A DNA stretch of 64,000 nucleotides from Rhizophagus clarus (lineage: Eukaryota > Glomeromycota > Glomeromycetes > Glomerales > Glomeraceae): assembly GCA_015698045.1 (NCBI GenBank), contig BLAL01000053.1, positions 250,501-314,500 on the forward strand. The letters run 5' to 3'. A model generated the notes under the pieces. It did not search any database, had not been told where the DNA came from, and was given only the letters and a program-made list of their open reading frames with translations. A program made the position numbers and the translations under genes. Of the stretch, positions 1 to 12,176 are shown in pieces (the first letter of the stretch is position 1; the number at the start of each line of letters is the position of its first letter).

Positions 1-273
1 TAAATTTTTTTTTGTAGTTATAAACTCTTCCCGTGCTACTAACTACATTTTTTTTCGTTGTTTAGTTTTTTTTTTCCTTTTTTCTTAGTTTAGTAGTAGC
101 GTTCCCTTTTATTTTTTCACACTTCTGGGTATTATCTGGGGGTTTTCCGCAACAAGTACAGGCCAGGCTATAGTTTGGTTAAATGTTAGTACGATTAGGA
201 CGCTGTGCTGCTTTGTTTGACGTAGCTTAGTTTGCGCTTTACACGTCCCGTAAAAAATAAAAATAAAAATAAA
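1..273 (+). mobile_element. 3' tail of a retroelement (probably non-LTR)
   Basis: This stretch is richer in G and C than its surroundings and has no open frame. It ends in a short A-rich tail made of repeated AAAAAT units at about 250-273. A noncoding 3' region ending in a simple A-rich repeat is typical of non-LTR retrotransposons. The element would begin left of the window, so no coding part is available to confirm the family. It abuts the 18-bp direct repeat that flanks the next element. Confidence 0.35.
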
Positions 274-291
274 ATAATTGAAAATTTGAAA
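274..291. repeat. Left copy of 18-bp direct repeat (putative target-site duplication)
   Basis: The 18 bases at 274-291 recur identically at 2351-2368, and both copies follow an A-rich AAAAT tail. Nothing beyond the repeat matches on the inner side of the left copy or the outer side of the right copy. This is the expected pattern if the interval between them was inserted by target-primed reverse transcription. Confidence 0.6.
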
Positions 292-2350
292 GTTTGTGAA
301 AAAAAACTCTTTCTGCTAAAAATCCGTACAAAATTTTTACACCTGATAGTTAAACGATTTTACTGTAAATCCTGAAACTTTTTTTCTAACGGATATACAA
401 CAGTTAGAGCTGTTCAAGTTTTCTACATCTTAATTATATGTTAGATATCAACTTTTTTACGTCTTAAGTATTTTTCATATTTTTTTTGTCGAACATCTAC
501 GCTAGAAAGTTAGAACAAATATTTTTACCCCTTGACTCTTCATAAAGTCACACTCTTCCAATACTACGTATCTGTTTCTCAAAAATATGTCAGATAACTC
601 ACAGATAATACACGCTCTTTCACCCACACATGCCATATGTCGTTTTTACAAACCCACAAAAACTTTTTCTTTTACCATGGAAATAATACCCGTCTGCCCA
701 AACGTCCATTGTGATACACATGTATCAGTTGTATCACCGAAAATATTATCTTTTAAAGTTACCACAAATAATACCATATTGATATTCAAACAACTTTCAC
801 GTTGGAATTTCCTATCCACATCTAAAAAACTGAACTTGAAATACTTCCTAAGTAAATAAATACTCAGAACTCACATTTTTCTATAACAAACAGTCTTATG
901 CAGAAGTTTGAAAGATTATTTTTCGTGCAAATACACAGCATTACAAAACCGGATACAGTACCAATCAACTAAAAATAGAAAAACGAAAACTTTTATTAAG
1001 ACTTATTACCAAAATCACGTGATATATTTAGGATTTCCAATACCAGCTAGTTTCGTTATGTCAAACGACGTGAACACCTTATCAACATTCTGCGTACGCA
1101 TTCTACGTCCAATACATCCCAAGAAGGACGTTTTATAGAAGCTCATATGCGAAGATTCACAGTAATAGACTCGGAATCTTGTATAAGAACTTTTACAAAA
1201 AAAAAAATAAAAGTGGACACCCTAACAATCAAGTCAGTTGCTCGATTATCAAATCACGTTGATCTAGGGTATTTGCCCTTACGTTGCAAATACAAATATA
1301 ACATATAAGTCCCTACAATTTGATATCGTACAATCACCACAACAAATGAAGAAATGGACACGTTTAACACAGCTTCATTTGAAACAGCTCAATAACAACA
1401 AACACGCTACGAACCATTTTCTTCTTCACCTGCTTCTTCAACTCGTAACCCGTTTATTATCAAGCAGATCTCACACATGCATCCTGATTGCGGAAAAGAA
1501 GTATATCGACGTTTAGTATTGAAGAATAAATGTCAGCAATTTTGAAAGAAATTCATCCTACCAGAACTTTAACTAATGCGATGAATAAAGCATGGGGTAA
1601 ACGCTTAGTTCCTAAACAAGCTTGAATATTACAATCTCGATTACACAAGGGATATTGAAAATACTGATGATGATAACAACAACGATGAATGGATTATGAA
1701 TCATGATCACAATATGACCCATACGGTTCCACATACCAATAGAAATGTTGATACACTTACAGATTGCAAGAAATGGAAAGGCAAACAAACACTTCAAGAA
1801 ACCAACCATCTAGCGATAGAAAATAATCAACCAAGTCCATTAAATTTATTTAACAAAGATTTTTTTATACCACAACAACTTACAGATATTTTATCTGATC
1901 CTAATAACTGGATACCTATGCCTTCACGTGATAACGATGACAATTCTACCATTCAGACCATGATCAAATGGATACGCCTTTTTTCCTACTCGTTACACAT
2001 TCCCTTCACCAGCATATGGTGAACCTTCATCTTCCAAAACTTCGTAAAAACGTGTGATTTAGTGTACCATTCTACACCCGAACGTATATATGCGTAGCAT
2101 GGTGAAAGAGATACCTACTTGTTTTTAGTTTAGTATTCTTGTTCTTCTTTCCTCTTATATTTTGATAATTAATTCCCTCTGTGTGTTATAGGTTTTGTAT
2201 TACTCAGCCTGTCTCTTATGGCGGGGTGGAGCTGGTTCTATATAGAGTTAGTTATAGCTAGTTATGGATTAGATTAGAGATTTATGATTATATATATGAT
2301 CACTTTATCTGTCTGTTCTAATGATCCTCTTGAAATAAAAATAAAAATAT
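292..2350 (+). mobile_element. Degraded retroelement-like insertion, about 2.06 kb
   Basis: The interval is bounded by a perfect 18-bp direct repeat and ends in an A-rich AAAAAT-type tail. Its composition is richer in C than the flanks. Short open stretches at 587-859, 908-1138 and 1696-2022 on the plus strand may be remnants of one ancient reading frame, but no reverse transcriptase or endonuclease motif is visible. The last 250 bases (about 2100-2350) are G/T-rich and noncoding, as in a LINE 3' UTR. A 5'-truncated or internally deleted non-LTR element is the best guess; a non-autonomous element is the alternative. Confidence 0.45.
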
Positions 2351-2368
2351 ATAATTGAAAATTTGAAA
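2351..2368. repeat. Right copy of 18-bp direct repeat
   Basis: This is identical to 274-291 and sits directly after the A-rich tail of the preceding element. Confidence 0.6.
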
Positions 2369-5123
2369 TCATGACTTTTAAAATAATGTACAAAAACGTT
2401 TTTTTTTTTAATAATAATCATTTTTTATATTTATTAAATATTAAACCAAATCAATTAACCATTTTCTTTTACTAAAATTGCAATAACTTCACGAAGCATC
2501 ACGAAACCTTCTTGAGTGAAATGTTTTAGTATTTGTAGAATTTTGGATGGCAGATAATGGCTCAGAATTTAAATATTTTATATAACACAATAAGATCGCA
2601 AGTTGCGTCTTTTATCTCATCAGTGCCATAAGATTTTAAAGTGAAATAGCTACAAAACAATATAGCCTATAGATAACGATAAACAACACAAAAAAACAGA
2701 CAACACAGCAGAGCAAGGTAGCTGTGCAAAGTATGGTTTTTCTTTAAGAGGAATCTTGCCACAGATGGTTACATGCACATCTATCGCATGTGGGGTCCTC
2801 TAATAATTCATTGAAAACTAGACTGTCTACTGTAGATACAAGAAATAACTCTCAATTACTAAAGTGTCTCCTGCGGATGGGGCCACCTTTTTATTGTTAG
2901 ATAGCCGGAATATGTAGTTTTTATTGTTTGTTGGCTTTTCTAGATCCATATTAATCATTTCTTCAATATGATATTTACACAATACAATTATACTTGTCCC
3001 AGAAGATGGACGAAGATAGACCGACTACCGCAGAATACTCCCATTGCGACAAGCAGGTTTTATTTAGAAGTTGACGAGATGAAGAAAAGATAATAAACTG
3101 AGAAAATACAGAAGAGAATATTTTTATATTTTTATGAATCATGAAGACTATACTCTTCAGCAAATGCAAACGATTTAAACATATGTTCGAATGAGGAAAT
3201 TTTATCATATGCTTACAATTGTTCACAATGACATCATCATATGAGTGTTTAATACTACAAATGAAATTCGGATTTGATATTTATAAAGGTTAATATCATT
3301 ATCTTGTTGCATATTCACGGGATTATTTATTCCATTTTTTATAAAAACTGAGATTTTACTGATGTTAATTTGATCATTGATATTAATAAAATGGATAAAT
3401 TAATGAAAAAAAAAAAATGGATTTTCACAAAATATTTTCTAATTGATAAACGGATACATTAATGAATAAAAAGAAATTTTGCTAAATACTTTCTAATTAA
3501 TAAATTTAACGAAATGGATAAATTAATGAAAAACCATGGAAATTTCACTCTAATAATAAATGCAATAAGACGGATTATAAAATGGACATATTAATGAAAT
3601 GTACTGACTAAAATATAAAATGGATTTTTCTATTGCTCCTTTGCGTTTTTAGTTTTGATTCCATCGAGGAGTTTCATCTGCCTGATTTAATAATAATATA
3701 AACTTACAGTTGAAAAAATGGAATCATTTTTACAAATTTTTGAATAAAAAGGATTTGCAATAAAAATTTTTAACAAAGCTCATAATTTATTGTTTTTTTT
3801 TTTTTGAAAACACGTTTAAGAAAAATATTTTATTAATTATTTTTTATTAATAATAAAAGGGTAATTGTTTCTTGGCAATTTTTTAATTATAGTAATTTCA
3901 AAAAAATAAAAAATTTTTTGCAACAAATAATATTGTTTTAATGGTAATTTTTTTTAGTTAATTTTCTTGGGAATTTTTTTTTTTTTTTTTTACAAATAAA
4001 CAATCAATAACAATAATAATTGTTCTTAATTAATAAAAATTTTCCTTCATGTAATAAAAATTAGTCTCGTTAACTGCGCACTGATCACCATTAACTCTAG
4101 AACTGCGTAAATAGTAATAATTTTTTTCTAACCATATATAATTACATTATAATAAGAAATTTAGTTGTAATTTTCATGTATTACGTCATTGTAAGACTAT
4201 TTACCACTATAAAAAAAATTTTAGCGTATTTTGGTTAAGAAAAAATGATCAGCTCAAGCACTGCGCATTTTTTTATTTTATTTTATTTTATTTTTTTTAT
4301 CGCCGTTTTCAAAATGGTTGATGTTATTTATTTATGATTAATTATTCGAATACTAATATTCGTCCAGTTTCGTCCGGTTTTCGGTTTTCTTTTATTTTCT
4401 TCCAAAATAATAGCATCAACCATTTTGAAAACAGCGATAATCAGTAAAATTTAAAAATTAAAAAAAAAAAATTTCTTGCTCCTAAAAAAATGTTTTTTTT
4501 TTTTGCACAAACTCATAAACGAAAAATTCGTATTTATAGGATGCTTGTTCCCAAATAGCAATATTCAATAGAAATCTGTTATATTAATAATAGTATAACT
4601 GCAAAACAATAATAGATAGCTGTTTCAATATAATTAATATTGACAATTAATATTGATAAATGTTTTATGAAACGGTCCTATGAAATCTTTCCTTTTGGAA
4701 ACGATCTACAGAAAATGAAGTACGAGATCCCTTTAAGTAAACTTTTTAAAGTTTAAATGTTTTAGTTCTAAAAAATTTTGTAAAAATTCTCTCGTTAGTA
4801 TTTTTACAAACAACGTTAATTAAAATAATCTATTATTAATAATAATAAATAAAAGTGAACCATATGTGTACATACTTTATGTATTGCCTGAATTTTACGG
4901 AGATAGAAACGGTAATAAAGATTTTAACTTAGGATTAATTGATTACTTCATGTATTTTATAATTTTGTGGTGATACTAACGATTTAAGGGATTTTTTTTA
5001 TAGCGATTACTTAGTTCACTAAATGAGTTTAAAGATTGCTACTCGGATTTCTATTTGTCACACAACTGTAAAATTTTATCACGTGAATGATGGTATTAAT
5101 GATTAGTAATTAAAAATTTCGCA
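2369..5123. other. AT-rich spacer, no gene seen
   Basis: I see no open frame with family features. From about 3370 to 3620 short phrases such as AATGGATAAATTAATGAA recur at irregular spacing, suggesting a decayed tandem repeat. Poly-A and poly-T runs are common. A fold-back repeat at 4297-4440 is listed separately. The last few hundred bases should hold the promoter of the kinase-array gene that starts at 5124, but no clear core element stands out. Confidence 0.6.
4297..4440. repeat. 32-bp inverted repeat with 80-bp loop (MITE-like relic)
   Basis: Bases 4297-4328 and 4409-4440 are reverse complements over 32 positions with two mismatches; each arm contains the core TTTTCAAAATGGTTGATG or its complement. 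The 80-bp interior is AT-rich and noncoding. The outer flanks are T-rich on the left and A-rich on the right, which hides any target duplication. It may be a small foldback transposon relic or a transcribed hairpin. Confidence 0.55.
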
Positions 5124-8100
5124 ATGTCACACGAAATAAATTTGTGCGATGCGGATGCTGATCATAATAATACTAATATTTCCCAGTGCAATATCCTCAA
5201 GATAAACAAATTGAAGTCACAAATCACAATGTCATCTCAAGATGATATTGCATGTAAAAAATGTGGTGAAATATACATAGAAATTAATCATAAATGGTGC
5301 AAACCATGTCAAATAAATGGGTTAAACCAAAATTTTGCAAATTGGACTAGCGGTAATGAAACAATTGATAAATTAATTCAAGAAATGCAACTAAAAATCA
5401 AAAATTATGATGATATAATAGTTGAATGGATATCATTTGATCAATTTAATGATATTAAAAAAATATACGAAGATGATTTCAATATATTATATTCAGCGAT
5501 ATGGATAGATGGTCCATTTAAATGTAATGAAAGTGATAAAATAAGACGGAAAAGGATCCCAAACAAAAAAGTTGTTTTGGAATATTTAAATAATTCACAA
5601 AATAATAATATTACTAAGGAATTTTTAAATGAGGTAAGGAATATTTATATGAAAACTTTAATCCTTTGTAATCTTATGTATTATAATAACTTTATAATTT
5701 TAATACTACTAGGTTAAATCATATTCCATTGAAAATGACGATTATAGTAATATTATTACAATATATGGGATATCCCAAAACCCAGATACAAAAGATTATG
5801 TTATAGTACTTGAAGATTGTTATTGTGTAAATTGTGGTAAAATATATACAGATAAAAGGTATAAATGGTGTAACCCATGTCTACTAAATGAATTAAAACA
5901 AAATTTTGAAAATTGGACCAGTGGAAATGAAAAAGTTGATGAATTCATTCAACAAATGAAATTACAAGTTAAGAGTTTAGATGATTCAATATTTGAATGG
6001 ATACCATATAATCAGCTTAATACTATCAAAGAAATAGACATGACCTTATACTCAGCAATATGGATAAACGGTCCACTACGTTACAATTATGATAAAATGG
6101 AATGGGAAAAGATACCTAACGAAAAAATTAATTTAATATATTTTGATAGTTCTTTAAAATTAACTAAGGTATGAAATTTAATTATTACGATATTTAATTA
6201 ATTTCAATTAAGTAATAATTAATTTTTTTTTATATTTTAGCAAGATGATGTACCATATGATAAAATGTGTGGAATATCTCAAGATCCAGATACAAATAAT
6301 TATATTTTAATATTTCAAGATTGTTATTGTAAAAATTGTGGTAAAATATATACAAATGAAAAGTATAAATGGTGTAAACCATGTCAAATTAACTATTTGA
6401 AACAAAGTTTTGCAAATTGGACTAGTGGAAATGAAAAAATTGATGAGTTAATCCAAGAAATGCAATTAAAAATTAATAAATATAGTAATCTAATAGTTGA
6501 ATGGATACCATATAATCAGTTCAATGATATCAAGAAAGTTGGCGATGATGATTCTGCTAATATATTATATTCTGCAACATGGATGGATGGTTTGTTAGAA
6601 TATGATTGTAATAAAATAGAATATAAAAGAATACCTAATAAAGAAGTTGGTTTGAAATATTTTGGTAATAATATTATCAATGAATTTTTAAATGAGGTAT
6701 AAAATTTTTAATTCTTTATAGTTCAATTTAAATAATTTTATTAACCGTTTTATATTTTAATAGATTAAATCATATTTTGCTGAACATAGTAAGAGAGTTG
6801 ATATATACGGAATATCTCAAGATCCAGTTGCAAAGGATTATGTCATGGTACTTCAAAATGGTTACTGTGAAATCTGTAAATACATATATGGAAATATAAA
6901 GCATAAGTGGTGCAAACAATGTTTCACAAATAGTTTGAAACAAAATTTTACAAACTGGACCAGTGGAAATGAAAAAATTGATGAATTCATTCAACAAATG
7001 CAATTACGAGTTAATAATTTAAATGATTCTATAGTTGAATGGATACCATATAATCAGTTTAATGATTTCAAAATATTGTATGAAAGTGATTTTGTTATAT
7101 TGTATTCAGCAATATTTGTGAATGGACCATTTTGTTATAATTATGATAAAATGGAATGGAAAAGAGAACCTAATGAAAAAGTTACTTTAATACGTTTAAA
7201 TAATTTAGAAATTACTATTGATCAAATTTTAAATAAAGTATGAGTTTCTGAATTTTTTGTAATTCAATTTAAATACTTTTACTTATGATTTTCTTATTTT
7301 TTAATAGATTAAAGAATATATAGATGAAAGACGTTGGAGGGATACGACTATTAAATTAAATAAAACGCATAAAGAATTATTCTACGCAGAAGGTTATATT
7401 ACAGTAAGTCAAAATAATAATATTGTTAAAGTATATGGAATATCTCAAAATCCGGATTCAAAAGATTATATTATAGTACTTCAAGATTGGTGTTGTGAAA
7501 ACTGTAATGAAATGTATGAAAGTAAAGAGTATAAGTGGTGCAATTCATGTCAAATAGATAATTTAAAACAAAGTTTTGCAAATTGGACCAGCGAAAATGA
7601 ACAAATTGATGAAATTGTTCAAAATTTGCAATTAGATATTAAAAAACATAATGATATAATAGTTGAATGGATACCATATAACCATTTTAATAATATAAAG
7701 GAATTAGTTAAAGGTGATTATGCTACATTATATTTGGCAAATTGGATGAATGGTTTGTTACGTTTTGAATATTATAAATGGAAAAGGAGGCCTAATGCAA
7801 AGGTTACTTTAAAGTGCTTACATAATTCACAAGATATTACTGATGAAATTTTAAATGAGGTATGAAACTTTAAATTCTTTCGTGATTCAATTATAATATT
7901 TATTGTAAATATTAAAAATATTTTACATTTAGAAAATCGAATCATATTATATTAGAAACATTGAAGGAAAAAACGAGGAAGAGGGTCATTATTGTTATAG
8001 GCTTCCCAAAATATATGGAATATCTCGAAATCCAAATACAAAAGATTATATTATGGTTCTTGAAAATGGAAATCACTGCGAAACTTGTGGTGAAATATAT

Positions 8101-10969
8101 ACAGAAATAGACTCAAAATGGTGTGAATCATGCCAAGTAAATAACTTAATTAAAAATTTTACAAATTGGACCAGTGGAAATGAAATAATTGATAAATTTA
8201 TTCAAGGAATACAATTAGTACTCCAAAGTCACCGTCGTGATATAACAGTTGAATGGATACCATATAACCAATTTAATGATATTGAAAAAATAGGTAATGA
8301 TTCCGCTATATTATATTCGGCAACATGGATAGATGGTCCCTTAGAATATGATGAAATAGAATGGGAAAGAATATCAAATAAAAAAGTTACTTTAAAATAT
8401 TTATATGATTCATATAATATTACCAATAAGAGTTTAAACGAGGTATAAAATTTTAATTATTTGTTATTCACTTAAAATAATTTTACTTATATAATTTATT
8501 ATACATTTTAGGAAGTTGAATCATATATTAATGGTTATTTTGACATTCCCATAATATATGGAATGTCTCAAAATCCAGATACCAACGATTATATTTTAGT
8601 ACTTCGAGATGAAATCGTATGTGAAAAATGTATTCAAATATATACAGATATAAGTTCCAAAGAGTGTAATCCATGTAAGATAAATGATTTAAAGCAAAAC
8701 TTTGCAAATTGGACCAGTGGAAATAAACAAATTGATGAATTAATTCAAAAAATGCAATTGGAATCCAAAGATTATGATACAGTTGTTGAATGGGTACCAT
8801 ATAATCAGTTAAGCAATATCAAAAGAATAGGAAAAATTGATTCAAATATATTATATTCAGCAACATGGATAAAATGGGATTATGAAGTTGCTTTGAAATA
8901 TTTAAGTAATTTAAAAAATAATAATACCGATGAATTTTTAAATGAGGTGTGAAATTTTATGCTTTATAATTCAATTTCAATACTTATATTAACAGTTAAC
9001 TTTTTATATTTTAATAGATTAAATCATATTTTATTGAATATAAGAGTAAAATATATGGATTGTCCCAAGATCCAAGTACAAAAGATTACATTGTGGTTCT
9101 TCAAAGCGGAAGTCATTGTAAAATATGTGGGAGATTATATATAAATTCGTGGTGTAAATCATGTCAAATGAGTGTTTTGAAAAATAATTTTGAAAACTGG
9201 ACCAGTAAAAACAAAATAATTGATGAATTAATTCAAGAAATGCAATTAAAAATTCAAAATTATAATGATATAATAGTTGAATGGATTCCATATGATCAAT
9301 TAAATGATATTAAAGAAATAGGTAAAGATGTTTTTGCTACATTATATTCTGCAACATGGATAGATGGTCCATTAAAATATAATACAGTTAATAATAAATG
9401 TATAAGAAATCATAATAATAAGGAAGTTGCTTTAAAAAATTTATGTAATTCACAAAATATTAATGAATTTTTAAATGAGGTATGAGATTTTAATTTCTTG
9501 GTAATTTAATTTAAATATTTTTATTTTAATAACTTTTCATATATTTTTAACAGGTTAAATCATATTTTTTCACGGTAGATGTCCCGTCTCATGATATTAA
9601 TTTCACACCTAAAATATATGGAATATCTCAAAACCTGGATACAAAAGATTATATTATAGTTCTTGACGATTGTTACTGTGAAAATTGCGGTAAAATATAT
9701 ACAGATATAGGTAATAAATGGTGTAAGCCATGCCAAATAGAAGATATCAAACGAGGTTTTGCAAATTGGACTAGTGAAAATAAAAAAATTGATAAACTAA
9801 TTCAGGAGATGCAATTAAAAATAAATAAGTATAATGATATAATAGTTGAATGGATACCATATGATCAATTTAATGATATTAAGAAAAGAGGCAAAGGTGG
9901 GTTTTCTACAGTATATTCAGCATCGTGGACGGATGGTCCATTACGATATCGGAAAGATTATAAAAAGTTGAAGAGGAAATGTAACGAAGAGGTCGCTTTA
10001 AAATGTCTACATAATTCACAAAATATTACAAATGGATTTTTACATGAGGTACGAATTTCTCCTTGAAATTTAATGCATTAATTATAATTTATTATTAATA
10101 CAATCCTTTTTTTATATATATTTTAATAGGTTAAAAATTACTCTATTAGTGATGATGACGGGATTCTTAAAATATATGGGATATCTCAAAATCCACGTAC
10201 AAAGGATTATATTATAGTTCTTCAACTTGCAAGTGGAAACTTTGCTGAATGTAAATATATTAAAAAACCTTGGTATTGGACTGAAAAATTACATATTTTA
10301 AATGGTATTATTGACTGTCTTAAAGATATTCACGATAATAAAATGGTTCATCGTGATTTACATATAGGAAATATATTAACATTACCCCACGTAACTATCA
10401 ATTCTTTTCGTGGTAATATTATTCAAAAAGTATGTATCTCAGATATGGGATTATGTAGAGAAATTTGTAATTTAGACAATATGGATGAAACAAAAGTTTA
10501 TGGAGTTTTACCATATGTAGCACCTGAAGTATTAAGGGGGAAAAGTTATACTCAAGCAGCAGATATATATAGTTTCGGTATGATTATGTATTTTGTAGCA
10601 ACTAGAAGACAACCTTTTGCTAATTGTGCTCATGATGAAGCTTTAGCATTAAATATATGTAATGGAATTAGGCCTGAAATCAATGAGCTGGAAGTACCAA
10701 AAAGTTACATTGAGTTGATGAAAAAGTGTTGGAATTCGAATCCAGACGATAGACCAAAAACTATTGAAATTAAAGAGGAAATTAATAAGCAAATTGAAGA
10801 AGCCGAAAAAAACAAAATGAATTTTTCATTTACTGGAAATAACAAACCAACTCATTCACAAGCTTTTTATACTTCTCGATTACTTAATCCATTTACAAAG
10901 AATTTTAGAAAGTATGATAATATTAGCAATAATTCAATAGAAGTTATTGATTTTACAAAAGTAATTTAA
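5124..10969 (+). CDS. Tandem array of nine zinc-ribbon/kinase N-lobe modules with one C-lobe
   Basis: Ten exons join into a 1,729-residue frame: 5124-5633, 5713-6168, 6241-6696, 6764-7237, 7308-7859, 7933-8442, 8512-8946, 9018-9479, 9554-10048 and 10130-10969. Every intron is 60-85 nt, GT-AG and phase 0, cutting after 'LNE' of the kinase N-lobe. Exons 1-9 each carry a CxxC...WCxxC zinc-ribbon-like motif, NWTSGN, VEWIPYNQF, a glycine-loop region and the VALK strand. From exon 2 on, each also opens with beta4-5 (IYGISQNPDTKDY). Only module 9 has a canonical loop, GKGGFSTVYSASW. Exon 10 supplies HRDLHIGN (residue ~1524), DMG in place of DFG (~1555), APE and CWNSNPDDRP. The C-terminal tail has the family phrase YTSRLL. 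The array looks built by repeated duplication of a half-kinase. Its role is unknown; scaffold, decoy or exon cassette are inferences. Confidence 0.8.
5220..10048 (+). repeat. Nine diverged half-kinase repeat units (about 0.5-0.6 kb each)
   Basis: The DNA repeat unit is one exon plus its intron. Its borders join the beta5 strand of one kinase copy to the zinc-ribbon of the next, so the duplication breakpoints fall inside exon 2 and near the start of exon 1 of an ancestral two-exon kinase. The conserved beta3 lysine is lost in module 1 (VVLE), module 2 (NLIY) and module 4 (TLIR) but kept in modules 3 and 5-9. Decay is therefore stronger at the 5' end. Module 5 has a longer linker before IYGISQ and module 7 lacks part of the loop after ATW. 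Confidence 0.85.
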
Positions 10970-12176
10970 CGCGCTTTGATTCAGATTTGATTGTTTAACA
11001 AAGAAATATATTTATCATTACAAGAGTTATTTTTGAGAATTATTAAGACTAGTATTTTTGTTCAACACTGTTTATCTGTTATAGAGTATATCATGTAATT
11101 TATTTTACATAAATAAAGTCAGTTTGTAATTGAACAAATTTATTATTACATATATTAACACTTATGATAATATTTAAATATTTAAGTTGTCGTGAGCAAG
11201 AAATGCTTAATATCCTTTTTTTTTTAACATAAGCAATTACTTTATATTAAAAAAAATTAAACGAAATGTATTTTTGCATAATATTAAGTAGAATAGTAAT
11301 TAAAGCAATACCAACATATTTTTCTTTCATTCAATTATGCAAATTCAAACCTAAGACAATGCTCTAATATTATTTAAATTTTATTAGCACCAATCATTAT
11401 TCTGAAAGTAACAATAGCTTGCGAAATTCTAATAAATTAAGGTTAATTTATATAAGAACTTCATAATTTTTATTAAAAGTATTGCTCATTTACAAAGCAA
11501 GCATTATTGAATGGTATAATAAAAAAATAGTACAAAGTATCATATGGATTATGCAAATAAAATTTATCCCATTATAAATTCTTTCAAGTTTATTATATGA
11601 ATTAATTAATTCACTTTAAAATTTATGAATATTTCTAACCACTAATATGTGCGTAAAGCTTACGCTATTCTTGACATGTTATTTTTAGACAAAGTACAAA
11701 TAATTTATTGTTGCTTAAGACCTTAAGTATTTTTTGTATTTTATTTGAATGCATCACATCATTTAGATTAAGCATGATGTTATTGGATAGAAACTATCCA
11801 TATTGTTTCGCATTGTACTGGTGATATCCTTATCTAATAACTGATATTTGTATTGTAATGTGAGTAAATACACTCATACCATGCAAATTGTTATTTTAAA
11901 TAACTACATCATAAAAGAATTTTTCTCTCAAGAAAGAAAAAGGTTTTAATGTTTTTAATGTTTTTTTATTAATCCCAATTATAAAAATATAATCATTATT
12001 TAACAGAAACTTTCTCAAAATTTCGAAGAATTTACCGTCGGTATATTTGCTATTATAACATTCAACAAATACCAAAATAATATATTTACGTGTTTACAAA
12101 CAAACACTTAAGATGTCCATTTCAATAAATTACTGGTGATTGTGAACTACGCTATAATCCATCAATTTAACTAATT
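10970..12176. other. AT-rich spacer between convergent genes
   Basis: The region holds the 3' flank of the kinase array (plus) and of the coiled-coil gene (minus). An ATAAATAAA string near 11108 could serve polyadenylation of the array gene. The segment from about 12060 has a diverged copy at about 21640, part of the collapsed gene copy described there. No open frame of interest is seen. Confidence 0.6.
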
